Shown piece by piece: positions 8,195 to 17,416 of a DNA stretch of 34,139 bases (positions within the stretch are counted from its first letter, which is position 1; every line of letters starts with the position of its first letter). Position numbers and translations under genes: made by a program. The notes below the pieces were generated by a model, which was given only the letters and a program-made list of their open reading frames with translations, ran no database searches and was not told the origin of the DNA. The stretch is taken from assembly GCA_903882525.1 (NCBI GenBank), contig CAIRXI010000145.1, positions 1-34,139 of the forward strand, given 5' to 3'. The DNA is from an uncultured Pseudomonadota bacterium (GTDB lineage: Bacteria; Pseudomonadota; Gammaproteobacteria; Burkholderiales; Methylophilaceae).

Positions 8195-9042
8195 TATGCC
8201 ATCATATCGCCTAATCTAACGGTAGCTCCTGCCTGCCAATCCGCATTAAATTGTAGATTCTGTTGTTCAAATAACATCACCACAGTTGAACCAAGTAAGA
8301 ATCGTCCCATTTCATCCCCTTGTTTTAGGGTGATATTCTGTTTTTGATAGTCCCATAAACACACATTTTTTCTGCGCGGTGGGTTAATGATGCCATTCTC
8401 TGCATCGTGCCAGACCGTCGCCATGCTGCCAACGATGGTGGCGCCCACTAAGACCATCACAAAGTTGCCGTATTGCGCTGAATTAAATTCACAGACTACG
8501 CGTTCATTTTTAGCAAACAGACCGGGCACACCTTCTGCTGTAGTTGGATTGACCGAAAATAAGGCTCCCGGAACATAGGCCATGCTTAATAGTTGGCCGT
8601 CGCAGGGCATATGAATGCGGTGATAGTCTTTAGGGCTTAAGTAGATACAAGCAAAGTGACCGTTGTTAAACTTTTTCGCCAATGCATGGTTTCCACCAAG
8701 TAGGGCGGTTGTAGAGTAATGGTGGCCCTTGGCTTGAAATATTTGGTCAACTTCAATAGCTCCAAGTTGGCTGATGGCACCGTCGACTGGGCAAATAAAC
8801 TGAGCGTTTGTTATGGGTCTCGCGCCGACTTTGAGCGCGCGCGTAAAAAAATCATTAAAGGTTTTGTAGCAACAGGCGCCAGTCATCTCTGCTTCAGCCA
8901 TATTTACCTGATAACGCTTTATAAACCAACGGATTACTGCCGTAGTGAAACGGCCGCCTTGTAGGTTGGCAAGTTTGCCTGCAAGATGAGTAATAGCTTG
9001 CTTGGGCAATAGATATTGAATCATCACGGCGATGGATGGCAT
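8194..9042 (-). CDS. psd: phosphatidylserine decarboxylase proenzyme
   Basis: Inner-membrane-associated enzyme that makes phosphatidylethanolamine. The proenzyme cleaves itself at the LGST motif to create a pyruvoyl prosthetic group; here it is FLLGSTVVM (LGST at 250-253, cleavage before Ser252). The Asp-His partners are visible in CPVDGAI (Asp87) and DYHRIHMPCDG (His144). Length 282 aa is that of the E. coli-type enzyme. It follows ilvC on the same strand, but a strong terminator separates them, so it needs its own promoter or read-through. The pssA gene often found nearby is absent from the window. Confidence 0.97.
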   Translation of the reverse strand: MPSIAVMIQYLLPKQAITHLAGKLANLQGGRFTTAVIRWFIKRYQVNMAEAEMTGACCYKTFNDFFTRALKVGARPITNAQFICPVDGAISQLGAIEVDQIFQAKGHHYSTTALLGGNHALAKKFNNGHFACIYLSPKDYHRIHMPCDGQLLSMAYVPGALFSVNPTTAEGVPGLFAKNERVVCEFNSAQYGNFVMVLVGATIVGSMATVWHDAENGIINPPRRKNVCLWDYQKQNITLKQGDEMGRFLLGSTVVMLFEQQNLQFNADWQAGATVRLGDMMA

Positions 9043-9088
9043 CAGTTAAATCCTAAATGAATGATGTTATTTTATGCGGTAATAATGC

Positions 9089-9123
9089 AAAAAGGGCAGG
9101 ACGTGTTGCGTCTTGCCCTTTTT
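9089..9123 (-). terminator. intrinsic terminator after ilvC
   Basis: A 15-bp stem AAAAAGGGCAGGACG / CGTCTTGCCCTTTTT with one G-T (wobble) pair and loop TGTTG, 22 bp past the ilvC stop. The A-rich/T-rich ends give the T tract on either strand. It separates the ilv operon from psd. Confidence 0.88.
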
Positions 9124-9144
9124 ACTTGGGGTTGCTTTTAAGGC

Positions 9145-10197
<1,053 letters not shown>

Positions 10198-10226
10198 TTA
10201 TAAATATGGTTTTTTAATTATGCTGC

Positions 10227-10730
10227 TTAAACTTTAAGAATACGGTCGCCGCGACCTATACCAGATGCACCGGTGCGGACAGTCTCTAAAATCGCTGATT
10301 TATCTAAGCTTTCGATAAAAGCATCTAATTTGGTGCCTGAGCCGGTAAGCTCAATAGTAAAGCTGCCGTCGGCCACATCGATAATACGGCCGCGGAAAAT
10401 ATCACACATGCGCTTCATTTCTTCACGGAACGTGCCGGTCGCTTTTACTTTGACCAACATTAATTCGCGTTCAATAAACTTGCCATCATTTAAATCCAGT
10501 ACTTTGACAACATCAATCAACTTATTAAGCTGTTTAATGATTTGCTCAATCACTTCGTCCGAACCAGAAGTGACTATAGTCATGCGTGACAAAGTTGGAT
10601 CTTCAGTAGGCGCTACAGTGAGTGACTCAATGTTGTAACCACGCGCAGAAAATAAACCGGCAACGCGTGATAGTGCGCCGGACTCATTCTCCATTAATAG
10701 CGAAATAATATGGCGAGCTGTGGTTGCCAT
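10227..10730 (-). CDS. ilvH: acetolactate synthase small (regulatory) subunit
   Basis: Regulatory subunit that binds the catalytic subunit and confers valine feedback control. The N-terminal ACT domain is plain in HIISLLMENESGALSRVAGL and RGYNIESLTVAPTED (about 7-45), followed by the C-terminal small-subunit domain with RELMLVKVKA and FIESLDKSAILETVRTGASG. Length 167 aa is typical of IlvH/IlvN. Its ATG shares one base with the ilvB stop (TAATG), so translation is coupled to give matched subunit amounts. Confidence 0.97.
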   Translation of the reverse strand: MATTARHIISLLMENESGALSRVAGLFSARGYNIESLTVAPTEDPTLSRMTIVTSGSDEVIEQIIKQLNKLIDVVKVLDLNDGKFIERELMLVKVKATGTFREEMKRMCDIFRGRIIDVADGSFTIELTGSGTKLDAFIESLDKSAILETVRTGASGIGRGDRILKV

Positions 10731-12451
10731 TATAGATCCTCCGCCAAAATCATTTCTGACAAGCCTTTACCGTTTTGTATCATCGGGAATACATTTTCCT
10801 TTTGGTCGGTAATAAAGTCCAGAAATACAAAGCGTGATTTCATCGCAAACGCTTCTTTAAGTGCGCCTTCAACATCACCGGGCTTAGTAATTTGCATACC
10901 TACATGGCCGTAAGCCTCAGCCAATTTCACGAAGTCTGGCAGACTATCCATATAAGATTCTGAATAGCGATTCTCATAGAAAAATTCTTGCCATTGGCGC
11001 ACCATGCCCAAATAGCGGTTATTCAACATAATCACCTTAATTGGCAATTGATATTGTGCGCAAGTTGAAAGCTCTTGAATATTCATTTGAATACTGCCTT
11101 CACCAGTCACGCAAGCAACTTGTGCATTTGGATGCGCAAGTTGTACGCCCATGGCGTAAGGTAAGCCTACCCCCATAGTGCCTAGTCCGCCAGAGTTGAT
11201 CCAACGGCGTGGCTGTTCAAATTTGTAATATTGCGCTGCCCACATTTGGTGTTGGCCTACATCGGAGGTAACAAAGGCTTCACCTTTAGTCACTTCGTGT
11301 AGTTTTTGAATTACGTATTGCGGTTTTATCAGCTCTGAACTTTGTGCAAAATTCATACATTTTTTGCTACGCCATGCGTCGATTTGCTTAAACCAAGATG
11401 CGAGTTCGACCGTGTTTTGTTTCGGCTTTTCAGTGGCAATCAGCTCATTCATATCAGCCAACACAGATTTCACATCACCAACAATCGGCACATCAATTTT
11501 TACGCGTTTTGAAATTGAAGATGGATCAATATCAATATGAATAATGGTACGTGGATTGGATAAGAAATGTGCTGTGTTGCCAATCACGCGATCATCAAAT
11601 CTCGCACCTACAGCTAATAGTACGTCGCAGTCTTGCATCGCCATATTAGCTTCGTAAGTGCCGTGCATACCAAGCATACCCAAGAACTTTGGGTCAGAGG
11701 CTGGAAAGCCACCTAAACCCATTAGGGTGCTGGTAATAGGAAGGCCTAGCGATTGAATCAGCTTCATTAGATGCTCTGAAGCATCACCCAACACCACGCC
11801 GCCGCCTGAGTACACCATAGGGCGTTTCGCTTCAGTCAGCAACTTGAGCGCTTTCTTGATCTGGCCTAAATGACCTTTGGTTACAGGGTTGTACGAACGC
11901 AGATGTACTGTTTCTGGGTAGTCAAAGTCACAGAAATGCGCAGTGATGTCCTTAGGAATATCCACCAAAACTGGTCCTGGACGACCACTGGCAGCCACGT
12001 AGAATGCTTTCTTCATGGTGGCAGCAATATCTTTTACATCTTTAACCAAGAAGTTATGTTTTACGCATGGGCGTGTAATACCAACGGTATCGCACTCTTG
12101 AAACGCATCTTCGCCGATGGCATAAGTGGGTACTTGACCACTAATGATGACCATAGGAATTGAATCCATATAGGCGGTAGCAATTCCCGTCACGGCGTTA
12201 GTCGCGCCGGGACCAGACGTAACGAGCGCAACACCCACTTTGCCGGTAGAGCGTGAATATGCATCGGCCGCATGTAATGCTGCCTGTTCATGGCGCACTA
12301 AGATATGCTTAAATGTATCTTGATGAAAAATAGCGTCATAAATATGCAAGACGGCCCCGCCTGGGTAGCCGAATACAAATTCAACGTTTTCTTCATGCAA
12401 GCAGCGAATTAAAATTTCCGCGCCTGAGAGTTGTTTAGAGCTGTTTGCCAT
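10730..12451 (-). CDS. ilvB: acetolactate synthase large (catalytic) subunit
   Basis: Thiamine-diphosphate/FAD enzyme that joins two pyruvates, or pyruvate and 2-oxobutyrate, at the first common step of branched-chain amino acid synthesis. Seen in order: the N-terminal domain with FGYPGGAVLHIYDA and the catalytic Glu in RHEQAALHAADAY, the FAD-binding middle domain, and the C-terminal domain with GEGSIQMNIQELSTCAQY and MLNNRYLGMVRQWQEFF. GEGS in place of GDGS is, as far as I know, common in betaproteobacterial enzymes. Three in-frame ATGs exist (12475, 12463, 12451); the last (MANSSKQLSG, 573 aa) has GGA seven to nine bases upstream and is preferred. First gene of ilvB-ilvH-ilvC. Confidence 0.97.
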   Translation of the reverse strand: MANSSKQLSGAEILIRCLHEENVEFVFGYPGGAVLHIYDAIFHQDTFKHILVRHEQAALHAADAYSRSTGKVGVALVTSGPGATNAVTGIATAYMDSIPMVIISGQVPTYAIGEDAFQECDTVGITRPCVKHNFLVKDVKDIAATMKKAFYVAASGRPGPVLVDIPKDITAHFCDFDYPETVHLRSYNPVTKGHLGQIKKALKLLTEAKRPMVYSGGGVVLGDASEHLMKLIQSLGLPITSTLMGLGGFPASDPKFLGMLGMHGTYEANMAMQDCDVLLAVGARFDDRVIGNTAHFLSNPRTIIHIDIDPSSISKRVKIDVPIVGDVKSVLADMNELIATEKPKQNTVELASWFKQIDAWRSKKCMNFAQSSELIKPQYVIQKLHEVTKGEAFVTSDVGQHQMWAAQYYKFEQPRRWINSGGLGTMGVGLPYAMGVQLAHPNAQVACVTGEGSIQMNIQELSTCAQYQLPIKVIMLNNRYLGMVRQWQEFFYENRYSESYMDSLPDFVKLAEAYGHVGMQITKPGDVEGALKEAFAMKSRFVFLDFITDQKENVFPMIQNGKGLSEMILAEDL

Positions 12452-12544
12452 GCCTGGTTCCATTGCGAATTTCATGTCTAGTCAAAAACATGAAGGGTTA
12501 TCCCTTAGTGATGCTTGTTTTTATTGTTATTTTACCAACCCTAC

Positions 12545-12573
12545 ACCTTAACGGTTTGAGCTTATTTGGTCAA
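12545..12573 (-). promoter_or_regulatory. putative sigma70 promoter of the ilvBHC operon
   Basis: Minus-strand TTGACC (12573-12568), a 17-base spacer and TAAGGT (12550-12545), about 70-95 bp upstream of the candidate ilvB starts. The -35 is good and the -10 weak. No leader peptide rich in Leu, Val or Ile and no attenuator are seen between this site and ilvB. Confidence 0.35.
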
Positions 12574-12637
12574 GGATGAAAGTTTAATGACTGGCTCATT
12601 TGTTGAAAAATCAACAAGATTGATGCAGATATAGGAG

Positions 12638-12685
12638 TGTATTTAGAATTTCCAGAACATTGTGTTGCGCCATGTTCTAAATACA
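12638..12685. other. long hairpin between nadC and the ilv operon
   Basis: An outer 11-bp perfect stem TGTATTTAGAA / TTCTAAATACA (12638-12648, 12675-12685) encloses a second inverted repeat AGAACAT / ATGTTCT (12654-12660, 12672-12678). The two share bases TTCT on the right arm, so they can nest partly or compete. On the minus strand it follows the nadC stop by 11 bp but has no T tract, so a simple intrinsic terminator is doubtful; RNA processing, 3'-end protection or a regulator site are alternatives. A second perfect hairpin TTGTTGA-AAAA-TCAACAA lies at 12600-12617. Confidence 0.55.
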
Positions 12686-12696
12686 GGGGGAGATTT

Positions 12697-13581
12697 TTAT
12701 GAAATTAGACTTCCAATGCGCATGGAAAAGTCAATGGCATGTACATGCTTAGTGAGTGCGCCGATGGAAATCCGGTCTACCCCAGTCATTGCAACTTCAA
12801 GCACATTATCTAAACTGATGCCACCCGAGGCTTCTAAAATAGCCGTCTGATCGCGATACGCATTTATTTTGACCGCTGCGCGCAGTAAATCAATGCTAAA
12901 GTTATCCAGTAAAACACTGGTGGCGCCGGCGTCTAAGGCTTGTTCAAGCTGATCTAGACTCTCAACTTCAATTTGTATATGAGCGCCTCCAGCTAGGGCT
13001 AAGGCTTGCTGCATTACGACGCTAATGCTTCCCGCAGCGGCAATGTGATTTTCCTTAATTAAAATACCATCGTATAAAGCTAAGCGTTGATTATGCCCAC
13101 CACCTATGGTTACTGCGTATTTTTGCGCCAGCCTTAACTGAGGAATAGTTTTGCGGGTATCTAAGATTTGAGTTTTTGTACCAGCCACTACATCTACATA
13201 TTTACGCGTTTCAGTCGCTGTAGCGGAGAGCGTTTGTAAAAAATTGAGTGCGCAGCGTTCAGCCGTGAGTAAAGCACGCGCTGCGCCGCTAATTTCGCAT
13301 AGCACTTGATTGGAATGCACGCGCTCACCTTCTGCTACTAGCCAATCAATGGTGACGTTGGGATCTAGATGTTTAAAGCAGGTATTTACCCACTCTATAC
13401 CGCAAATGATCGCATTCTCACGCACTACGATACTGGCGGTTGCTAACTGCGCTGCAGGAAGGAGTTGCGCCGTAAGGTCGCCGCTCCCTATATCTTCAGC
13501 TAGCGCTAACACCACTTGATTGAGCACCAATTGCTTGAAGGCTGGAGTTTCCGGAGGGTAGGCTAGTGTAAATAAAGTCAT
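12697..13581 (-). CDS. nadC: nicotinate-nucleotide pyrophosphorylase (carboxylating), quinolinate phosphoribosyltransferase
   Basis: Converts quinolinate and PRPP to nicotinate mononucleotide in de novo NAD synthesis. Family motifs are intact: TAERCALNFLQTLSATAT, ILDTRKTIPQLRLAQKYAV (active-site Arg and Lys), GGGHNQRLALYDGILIKENH, and the C-terminal barrel strands with EASGGISLDN and DRISIGALTKH. Length 294 aa is close to the usual 280-300. It stands alone, divergent from the GST gene across 95 bp; nadA and nadB are not in the window. Confidence 0.97.
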   Translation of the reverse strand: MTLFTLAYPPETPAFKQLVLNQVVLALAEDIGSGDLTAQLLPAAQLATASIVVRENAIICGIEWVNTCFKHLDPNVTIDWLVAEGERVHSNQVLCEISGAARALLTAERCALNFLQTLSATATETRKYVDVVAGTKTQILDTRKTIPQLRLAQKYAVTIGGGHNQRLALYDGILIKENHIAAAGSISVVMQQALALAGGAHIQIEVESLDQLEQALDAGATSVLLDNFSIDLLRAAVKINAYRDQTAILEASGGISLDNVLEVAMTGVDRISIGALTKHVHAIDFSMRIGSLIS

Positions 13582-13625
13582 GAAAAAATGAGTCGGTTGT
13601 GCTGATTAAACCAGCAAGCTTGAAT

Positions 13626-13631
13626 TATAAT
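13626..13631 (+). promoter_or_regulatory. putative -10 element for the GST gene
   Basis: A perfect TATAAT 45 bp upstream of the GST ATG in the nadC/GST divergent gap. The -35 region at 17 bp (TGATTA) is poor. Pattern match only. Confidence 0.35.
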
Positions 13632-13676
13632 GCTAGCTAGACTTTACTCTAATAAAAATTAAACTATTGCCATACC

Positions 13677-14282
13677 ATGAAACTTTTATATACCGTTAAT
13701 AGCCCTTATGCACGAAAAGTTCGCATAGTGGCCACAGAAAAACATATTGTGCTTGATCTCACGGAAGTAGTTTTGGCCGCGCCGGATTGCCAAGTGTCAC
13801 AATATAATCCGCTGGGAAAAGTGCCAGTGCTCATTTTGGATGATGGTGAAAGTTTGTATGACTCGCGCGTCATTGTGGAGTACTTGGACAATCGCACCCC
13901 GTTGGCGCATTTAATCCCACAAGTGAATGGTGCAAAAACGACAGTGAGGCGCTGGGAAGCTTTAGCTGATGGCGTGTGTGATGCCGCGGTTGCCGTGATG
14001 TTAGAACAGCGCAGAGCGGTGCAAGATGCCGGAGTGCTAACCAAGCATATGGACAAGGTGACAAGAGGCTTGCAAGTGCTTAATCACGATTTAGGTCAAA
14101 ATAAATGGTGTTTTGGCAACGGTCTGACGCTAGCCGACATTGCTGTTGGCTGTATGTTGGGATATGTGCAACTGCGTTTTAGCGCAGTGATTAATCTAGA
14201 GTCGGAATATCCAAATTTACAGCGCCTAAATAAGGCGTTGCTAACACGCCAGTCATTTCAGGACAGCCTTCCTCAGGTTTAG
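13677..14282 (+). CDS. glutathione S-transferase family protein, YibF-like
   Basis: Soluble two-domain protein of 201 aa. The N-terminal thioredoxin-like domain starts MKLLYTVNSPYARKVRIVA, with the cis-Pro motif GKVPVL (48-53) and the glutathione-contacting DSRVIVEYLD (about 62-71). The all-helical C-terminal domain contains the N-capping motif LTLADIAVGC. Overall resemblance, including EALADGVCDAAVAVMLEQRR, is to the E. coli YibF type, whose physiological substrate is not established. No Cys is present in the Ser/Tyr active-site region (NSPYARK), so a Ser-type active site is likely. It converges with mnmA, leaving only 14 bp between stop codons and no hairpin. Confidence 0.9.
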   Translation: MKLLYTVNSPYARKVRIVATEKHIVLDLTEVVLAAPDCQVSQYNPLGKVPVLILDDGESLYDSRVIVEYLDNRTPLAHLIPQVNGAKTTVRRWEALADGVCDAAVAVMLEQRRAVQDAGVLTKHMDKVTRGLQVLNHDLGQNKWCFGNGLTLADIAVGCMLGYVQLRFSAVINLESEYPNLQRLNKALLTRQSFQDSLPQV

Positions 14283-14296
14283 GTCGCACATCGCTC

Positions 14297-15418
14297 TTAC
14301 AAGGGGGCGGTAATAATTCCGCCACCTAGGCAAACATTGCTTTCATAGACTACAGCAGACTGCCCCGGCGTTACCGCCCATTGTTTTTGCCCAAATTTAA
14401 TCTCCACTTCATCAGTGCTTAAGCGTTCAATTTCGCAGGGCGCATCAGGTTGGCGATAACGTGTTTTTGCGGCGTATACCCAATTAGTCTGAGGCCTGTC
14501 ATCAACTTCAGTACCAGCTATCCAATGTAATTGACTGGCTAACAAGCCGTCACTTAGAAGTAATGGATGCGTATGACCTTGCACTACGATCAGTATGTTA
14601 GCATCCATGTCTTTAGCCGCCACAAACCAAGGCTCACCATTACTTTCACGACTCCCGCCAATTTTTAGACCTTGGCGTTGACCTATGGTGTAATACATCA
14701 AACCTTCATGTCGACCAACTAGTTTGCCTTCCGGTGTTTTGATGTCACCAGGTTCACGCGGTAAATATTGGCTTAAGAACTCTTGGAATGGGCGTTCTCC
14801 GATAAAGCAAATGCCAGTAGAATCTTTCTTCTCCGCGTTAATCAATCCAGCGTCACGCGCTATCTCTCGCACTTCACGCTTTAAGTAACTGCCTAGTGGA
14901 AATAGAGTTTTTGAGAGTTGCGCTTGATTTAAGCGATATAAAAAATAGCTTTGATCTTTGCTGCCATCATCGGCTTTCAGTAATTGAAATAAGCCAGGTC
15001 TTAGCGGATTTTCTCGTACTTGCGCATAATGGCCAGTGGCTATGACGTCAGCACCCAAGCTCATGGCATGGTCTAAAAAAGCTTTAAACTTAATCTCGGC
15101 ATTGCATAAAATGTCTGGGTTAGGTGTGCGCCCGGCTTTATATTCACTTAAGAAATTAGAGAAGACGCGATCTTTATATTCCGCACTAAAGTTAACCGCT
15201 TCAATATCAATGCCAATTTTATCGGCCACTGAAACTGCATCAATCAAATCTTGTTTGCTTGAACAGTATTCATCTGTGTCGTCATCTTCCCAGTTTTTCA
15301 TAAACAAGCCTGTCACTTCATAGCCTTGTTGTTTAAGTAATAGCGCAGTAACTGACGAGTCAACGCCACCGGAAAGGCCTACGACCACTTTCTTTCTTTG
15401 TGCTTTATTCAGATTCAT
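14297..15418 (-). CDS. mnmA: tRNA-specific 2-thiouridylase MnmA
   Basis: Makes 2-thiouridine at wobble position 34 of tRNA-Lys, -Glu and -Gln, receiving sulfur from a TusE-type relay. The PP-loop SGGVDSS (16-22) that adenylates the tRNA, the catalytic Cys105 in [12 protein letters not shown] and Cys204 in [11 protein letters not shown] that form the persulfide are all present. Length 373 aa is normal. It follows the nudJ-like gene by 55 bp, the same neighbour order as in E. coli. No Shine-Dalgarno is visible before the ATG at 15418, which is nonetheless placed by conservation of the PP-loop near the N-terminus. Confidence 0.98.
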   Translation of the reverse strand: MNLNKAQRKKVVVGLSGGVDSSVTALLLKQQGYEVTGLFMKNWEDDDTDEYCSSKQDLIDAVSVADKIGIDIEAVNFSAEYKDRVFSNFLSEYKAGRTPNPDILCNAEIKFKAFLDHAMSLGADVIATGHYAQVRENPLRPGLFQLLKADDGSKDQSYFLYRLNQAQLSKTLFPLGSYLKREVREIARDAGLINAEKKDSTGICFIGERPFQEFLSQYLPREPGDIKTPEGKLVGRHEGLMYYTIGQRQGLKIGGSRESNGEPWFVAAKDMDANILIVVQGHTHPLLLSDGLLASQLHWIAGTEVDDRPQTNWVYAAKTRYRQPDAPCEIERLSTDEVEIKFGQKQWAVTPGQSAVVYESNVCLGGGIITAPL

Positions 15419-15473
15419 AGCATTTTAATTTAATGGTGTTCTAATTTTAAGTTGTTTGGTTGGTAACAGGTGT

Positions 15474-15929
15474 TTATAAGTGGGTGACTACCGACAATGG
15501 AAATTGTTGGCCACGCAGATAGTCTTCTATACAGGAAAGTACTTGCGGGCTGCGCAGAAGTTGCTGCTTGCTACGAATCTCATCAATAGTCATCCACACT
15601 GCTCGAATAATACCTTCATCAAGCGCCAGTAGTGGTTGATGATTGCTGACGCAGCCGATATAGGCGAAGCGTAAATAAGTAGTGTCGTTATGCTCATGCT
15701 TCCAATGATAAATACCAAGCAATGCTTGTGGTTCAAACTGATAAGCCGTTTCTTCCAGAGTTTCGCGCACTACCGCTTGCAATAGGCTTTCGTTGTCTTC
15801 TAAATGGCCGGCGGGTTGATTAAATCGATTGCCGCGATCAGTACTTTCCTCTACCAATAAAAATTTACCATCTTGTTCAACGATGGCGGCGACGGTGGCA
15901 TGTGGCATCCATTGTATGTCTTGGGTCAT
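15474..15929 (-). CDS. nudJ: Nudix phosphohydrolase, NudJ-like
   Basis: Hydrolyses nucleoside di-/triphosphates or, as reported for E. coli NudJ, hydroxymethyl-pyrimidine diphosphate. The Nudix box runs G-HLEDN-E-SLLQAVV-RETLEETAY: the catalytic Glu residues are kept, but the Gly of the final EExG is Ala. NQPAGHLE just before it and LRSPQVLSCIEDYLRGQQFPL at the end are family features. Adjacency to mnmA, as in E. coli, supports NudJ. Start choice is open: Met codons lie at 15950, 15929 and 15908 and none has a clear ribosome binding site. The last fits the E. coli N-terminus best; the middle one is given here. Confidence 0.85.
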   Translation of the reverse strand: MTQDIQWMPHATVAAIVEQDGKFLLVEESTDRGNRFNQPAGHLEDNESLLQAVVRETLEETAYQFEPQALLGIYHWKHEHNDTTYLRFAYIGCVSNHQPLLALDEGIIRAVWMTIDEIRSKQQLLRSPQVLSCIEDYLRGQQFPLSVVTHL

Positions 15930-16011
15930 GGTGGAGGTCTTTATAGGCATGTTTATTAATCGAGTACTACTATTTTAACCCGAACGCTGCCAATTATGTG
16001 CTGCCTGACTT

Positions 16012-16647
16012 TTACATTCCTAACTTAGGAAATAAGCCGAGCAAGCCGTGCGCACAAAATTCAACGGCCATGGCGGCTAAGATTAAGCCCATTAAGCGCG
16101 TTACGATATTGATGCCTATACTCCCCAGTTGGTTAGAGATAGGCACTGAAAGTCTCAGTACCACCCAGATCACGCAAGCAACAGTGACAATCGGGACTAG
16201 CAATGATAAATGCCAGAGGATGCCACTATTTTGTTGCGCCGCAATAATCATATTGCTGATTGCACCAGGGCCAGCTAGCAATGGAATACTCAGTGGCACG
16301 ATGGCAATGACTTTACGTTCAGCTAAGGTTTGTGCTTCCTCAGGTGTTTGCCGGGTGCCACTTTGCTTGCCGTGCATCATAGAGATTGCGATTAGTAGCA
16401 ATAAGATGCCTCCACCCACTTGAAATGAAGGGATGGAGATGCCAAAAAAACTTAGAATCTGGTCGCCTAGAAAGGCCGCGACAGATAGAACGGTAAATAC
16501 GCTAATAGCAACAGTTTTTGCAGTTCTGGCACGGTCTCTGCGGTTCCAGCCATCGGTGGCGCTGATAAAAATTGGGAGACTGCCAATCGGGTTAACGATG
16601 GCAAATAAAGCGATGGTCACTTTAATCAGTGGAGCCCAGTCTGTCAT
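16012..16647 (-). CDS. MarC/YchE-family inner-membrane protein
   Basis: Integral membrane protein of 211 aa with about six hydrophobic spans. The family opening IALFAIVNPIGSLPIFISAT (about 12-31), the middle motif FQVGGGILLLLIAISMMHG (76-94), the conserved PLSIPLLAGPGAISNMI, and NIVTRLMGLILAAMAVEF near the end identify UPF0056/MarC. The family was once thought to be drug exporters; that role was not upheld and the function remains uncertain. A good ribosome binding site (GGAAAGG, 6 bases before the ATG) supports the start. It lies upstream of nudJ on the same strand with a 61-82 bp gap, and divergent from maf. Confidence 0.9.
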   Translation of the reverse strand: MTDWAPLIKVTIALFAIVNPIGSLPIFISATDGWNRRDRARTAKTVAISVFTVLSVAAFLGDQILSFFGISIPSFQVGGGILLLLIAISMMHGKQSGTRQTPEEAQTLAERKVIAIVPLSIPLLAGPGAISNMIIAAQQNSGILWHLSLLVPIVTVACVIWVVLRLSVPISNQLGSIGINIVTRLMGLILAAMAVEFCAHGLLGLFPKLGM

Positions 16648-16691
16648 GGTGAACCTTTCCAGTAAAATATGGTTTTAAAGTCATTAATGAT

Positions 16692-16720
16692 TTGTTAATT
16701 TAACTATAGTAAATTAAAGT
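16692..16720 (+). promoter_or_regulatory. putative sigma70 promoter for maf-rng
   Basis: TTGTTA (16692-16697), a 17-base spacer and TAAAGT (16715-16720), ending 33 bp before the maf ATG. An overlapping palindrome ACTATAGT (16703-16710) offers a TATAGT -10 in both directions and could also serve the divergent MarC-family gene. Pattern match only. Confidence 0.35.
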
Positions 16721-16727
16721 GCAATCA

Positions 16728-16754
16728 TTGAGTAAGCAAATTTGAGTAAGTAAA
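16728..16754 (+). repeat. imperfect 13-base tandem direct repeat before maf
   Basis: TTGAGTAAGCAAA (16728-16740) is repeated as TTGAGTAAGTAAA (16742-16754), 12 of 13 identical with one base between. The second copy runs into the maf start codon. It lies in the untranslated leader if the putative promoter is right. It may be a chance or slippage duplication. Confidence 0.7.
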
Positions 16755-17359
16755 TGTTGAAGTCTTCAGTTTTATCCCAACCCATCATATATCTTGCTTC
16801 ACGTAGCCCGCGCCGCGTAGAGTTGTTATTGCAGATCGGAGTGAAATGCGAAACACTACCTGCAGACATCGATGAAACGCAATTAAACCAAGAGTCTGCG
16901 CAAAATTATGTCATACGCTTGGCGCGGCAAAAAGCTGAAGCATGTATACAGACACTTACAAAGACTCAGCGTGAGCGCCCAGTTTTGGCGGCAGACACCA
17001 CGGTGGAGTTGGCGGGAGCGTTGCTAGGTAAGCCTGAACATGATAACGATGCTCGTATTATGCTTCAGGCATTATCTGGTAGCTTGCATCATGTACATAC
17101 TGCAGTGGCATTAGCTGTTGCCGATCACATTGAGGTTGCAATCTCCACGACACTGGTTGAAATGATTACGCTGACGGCAGCGCAAATAGATGCTTATATC
17201 GCAAGCGGTGAGCACAAAGATAAGGCGGGTAGTTATGGGATACAGGGTTTGGCCGGGGCATGGATTAAGCGTATTGAAGGCAGTTATAGTGGTGTGATGG
17301 GCTTGCCTGTCTACGAAACAGCGGCACTTTTAAGAAAGCACGGCATTATCTCAATATAG
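16754..17359 (+). CDS. maf: Maf-family nucleotide pyrophosphatase (dTTP/UTP type, YhdE-like)
   Basis: House-cleaning pyrophosphatase that hydrolyses dTTP, UTP and modified pyrimidine nucleotides to monophosphates. The nucleotide loop YLASRSPRRVELLLQIGV (13-30), the catalytic Asp81 in AADTTVEL, the LSGSLHHVHTAV strand, and DKAGSYGIQGLAG (family hallmark) are intact. Length 201 aa is typical. The closest pattern is the YhdE subgroup, and YhdE is followed by rng in E. coli just as here (57 bp apart), so the two genes are probably co-transcribed. A 13-base direct repeat ends at the A of its ATG. Confidence 0.95.
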   Translation: MLKSSVLSQPIIYLASRSPRRVELLLQIGVKCETLPADIDETQLNQESAQNYVIRLARQKAEACIQTLTKTQRERPVLAADTTVELAGALLGKPEHDNDARIMLQALSGSLHHVHTAVALAVADHIEVAISTTLVEMITLTAAQIDAYIASGEHKDKAGSYGIQGLAGAWIKRIEGSYSGVMGLPVYETAALLRKHGIISI

Positions 17360-17416
17360 CAATATTAGCCACAAATTCAAGACAAATATTAAATAAAAGT
17401 TAAAAGAGAATCTAAA

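Noticed and set aside
10273-10638. Antisense ORFs such as 10273-10638 (+) and similar long shadows (3176-3478, 25907-26395, 26470-26985)
   Set aside because: They run opposite strongly recognised genes, have no family motifs, and show Ser/Pro-rich shadow composition.
10750-10800. GEGS instead of GDGS in the acetolactate synthase thiamine motif as a possible inactivating change
   Set aside because: The acidic ligand is conserved in kind and this form is, to my knowledge, usual in betaproteobacterial enzymes.
12420-12490. Small ORF starting ATG TTT TTG ACT overlapping the ilvB start, considered as a leader peptide
   Set aside because: About 18 codons with no enrichment in Leu, Ile or Val and no attenuator downstream.
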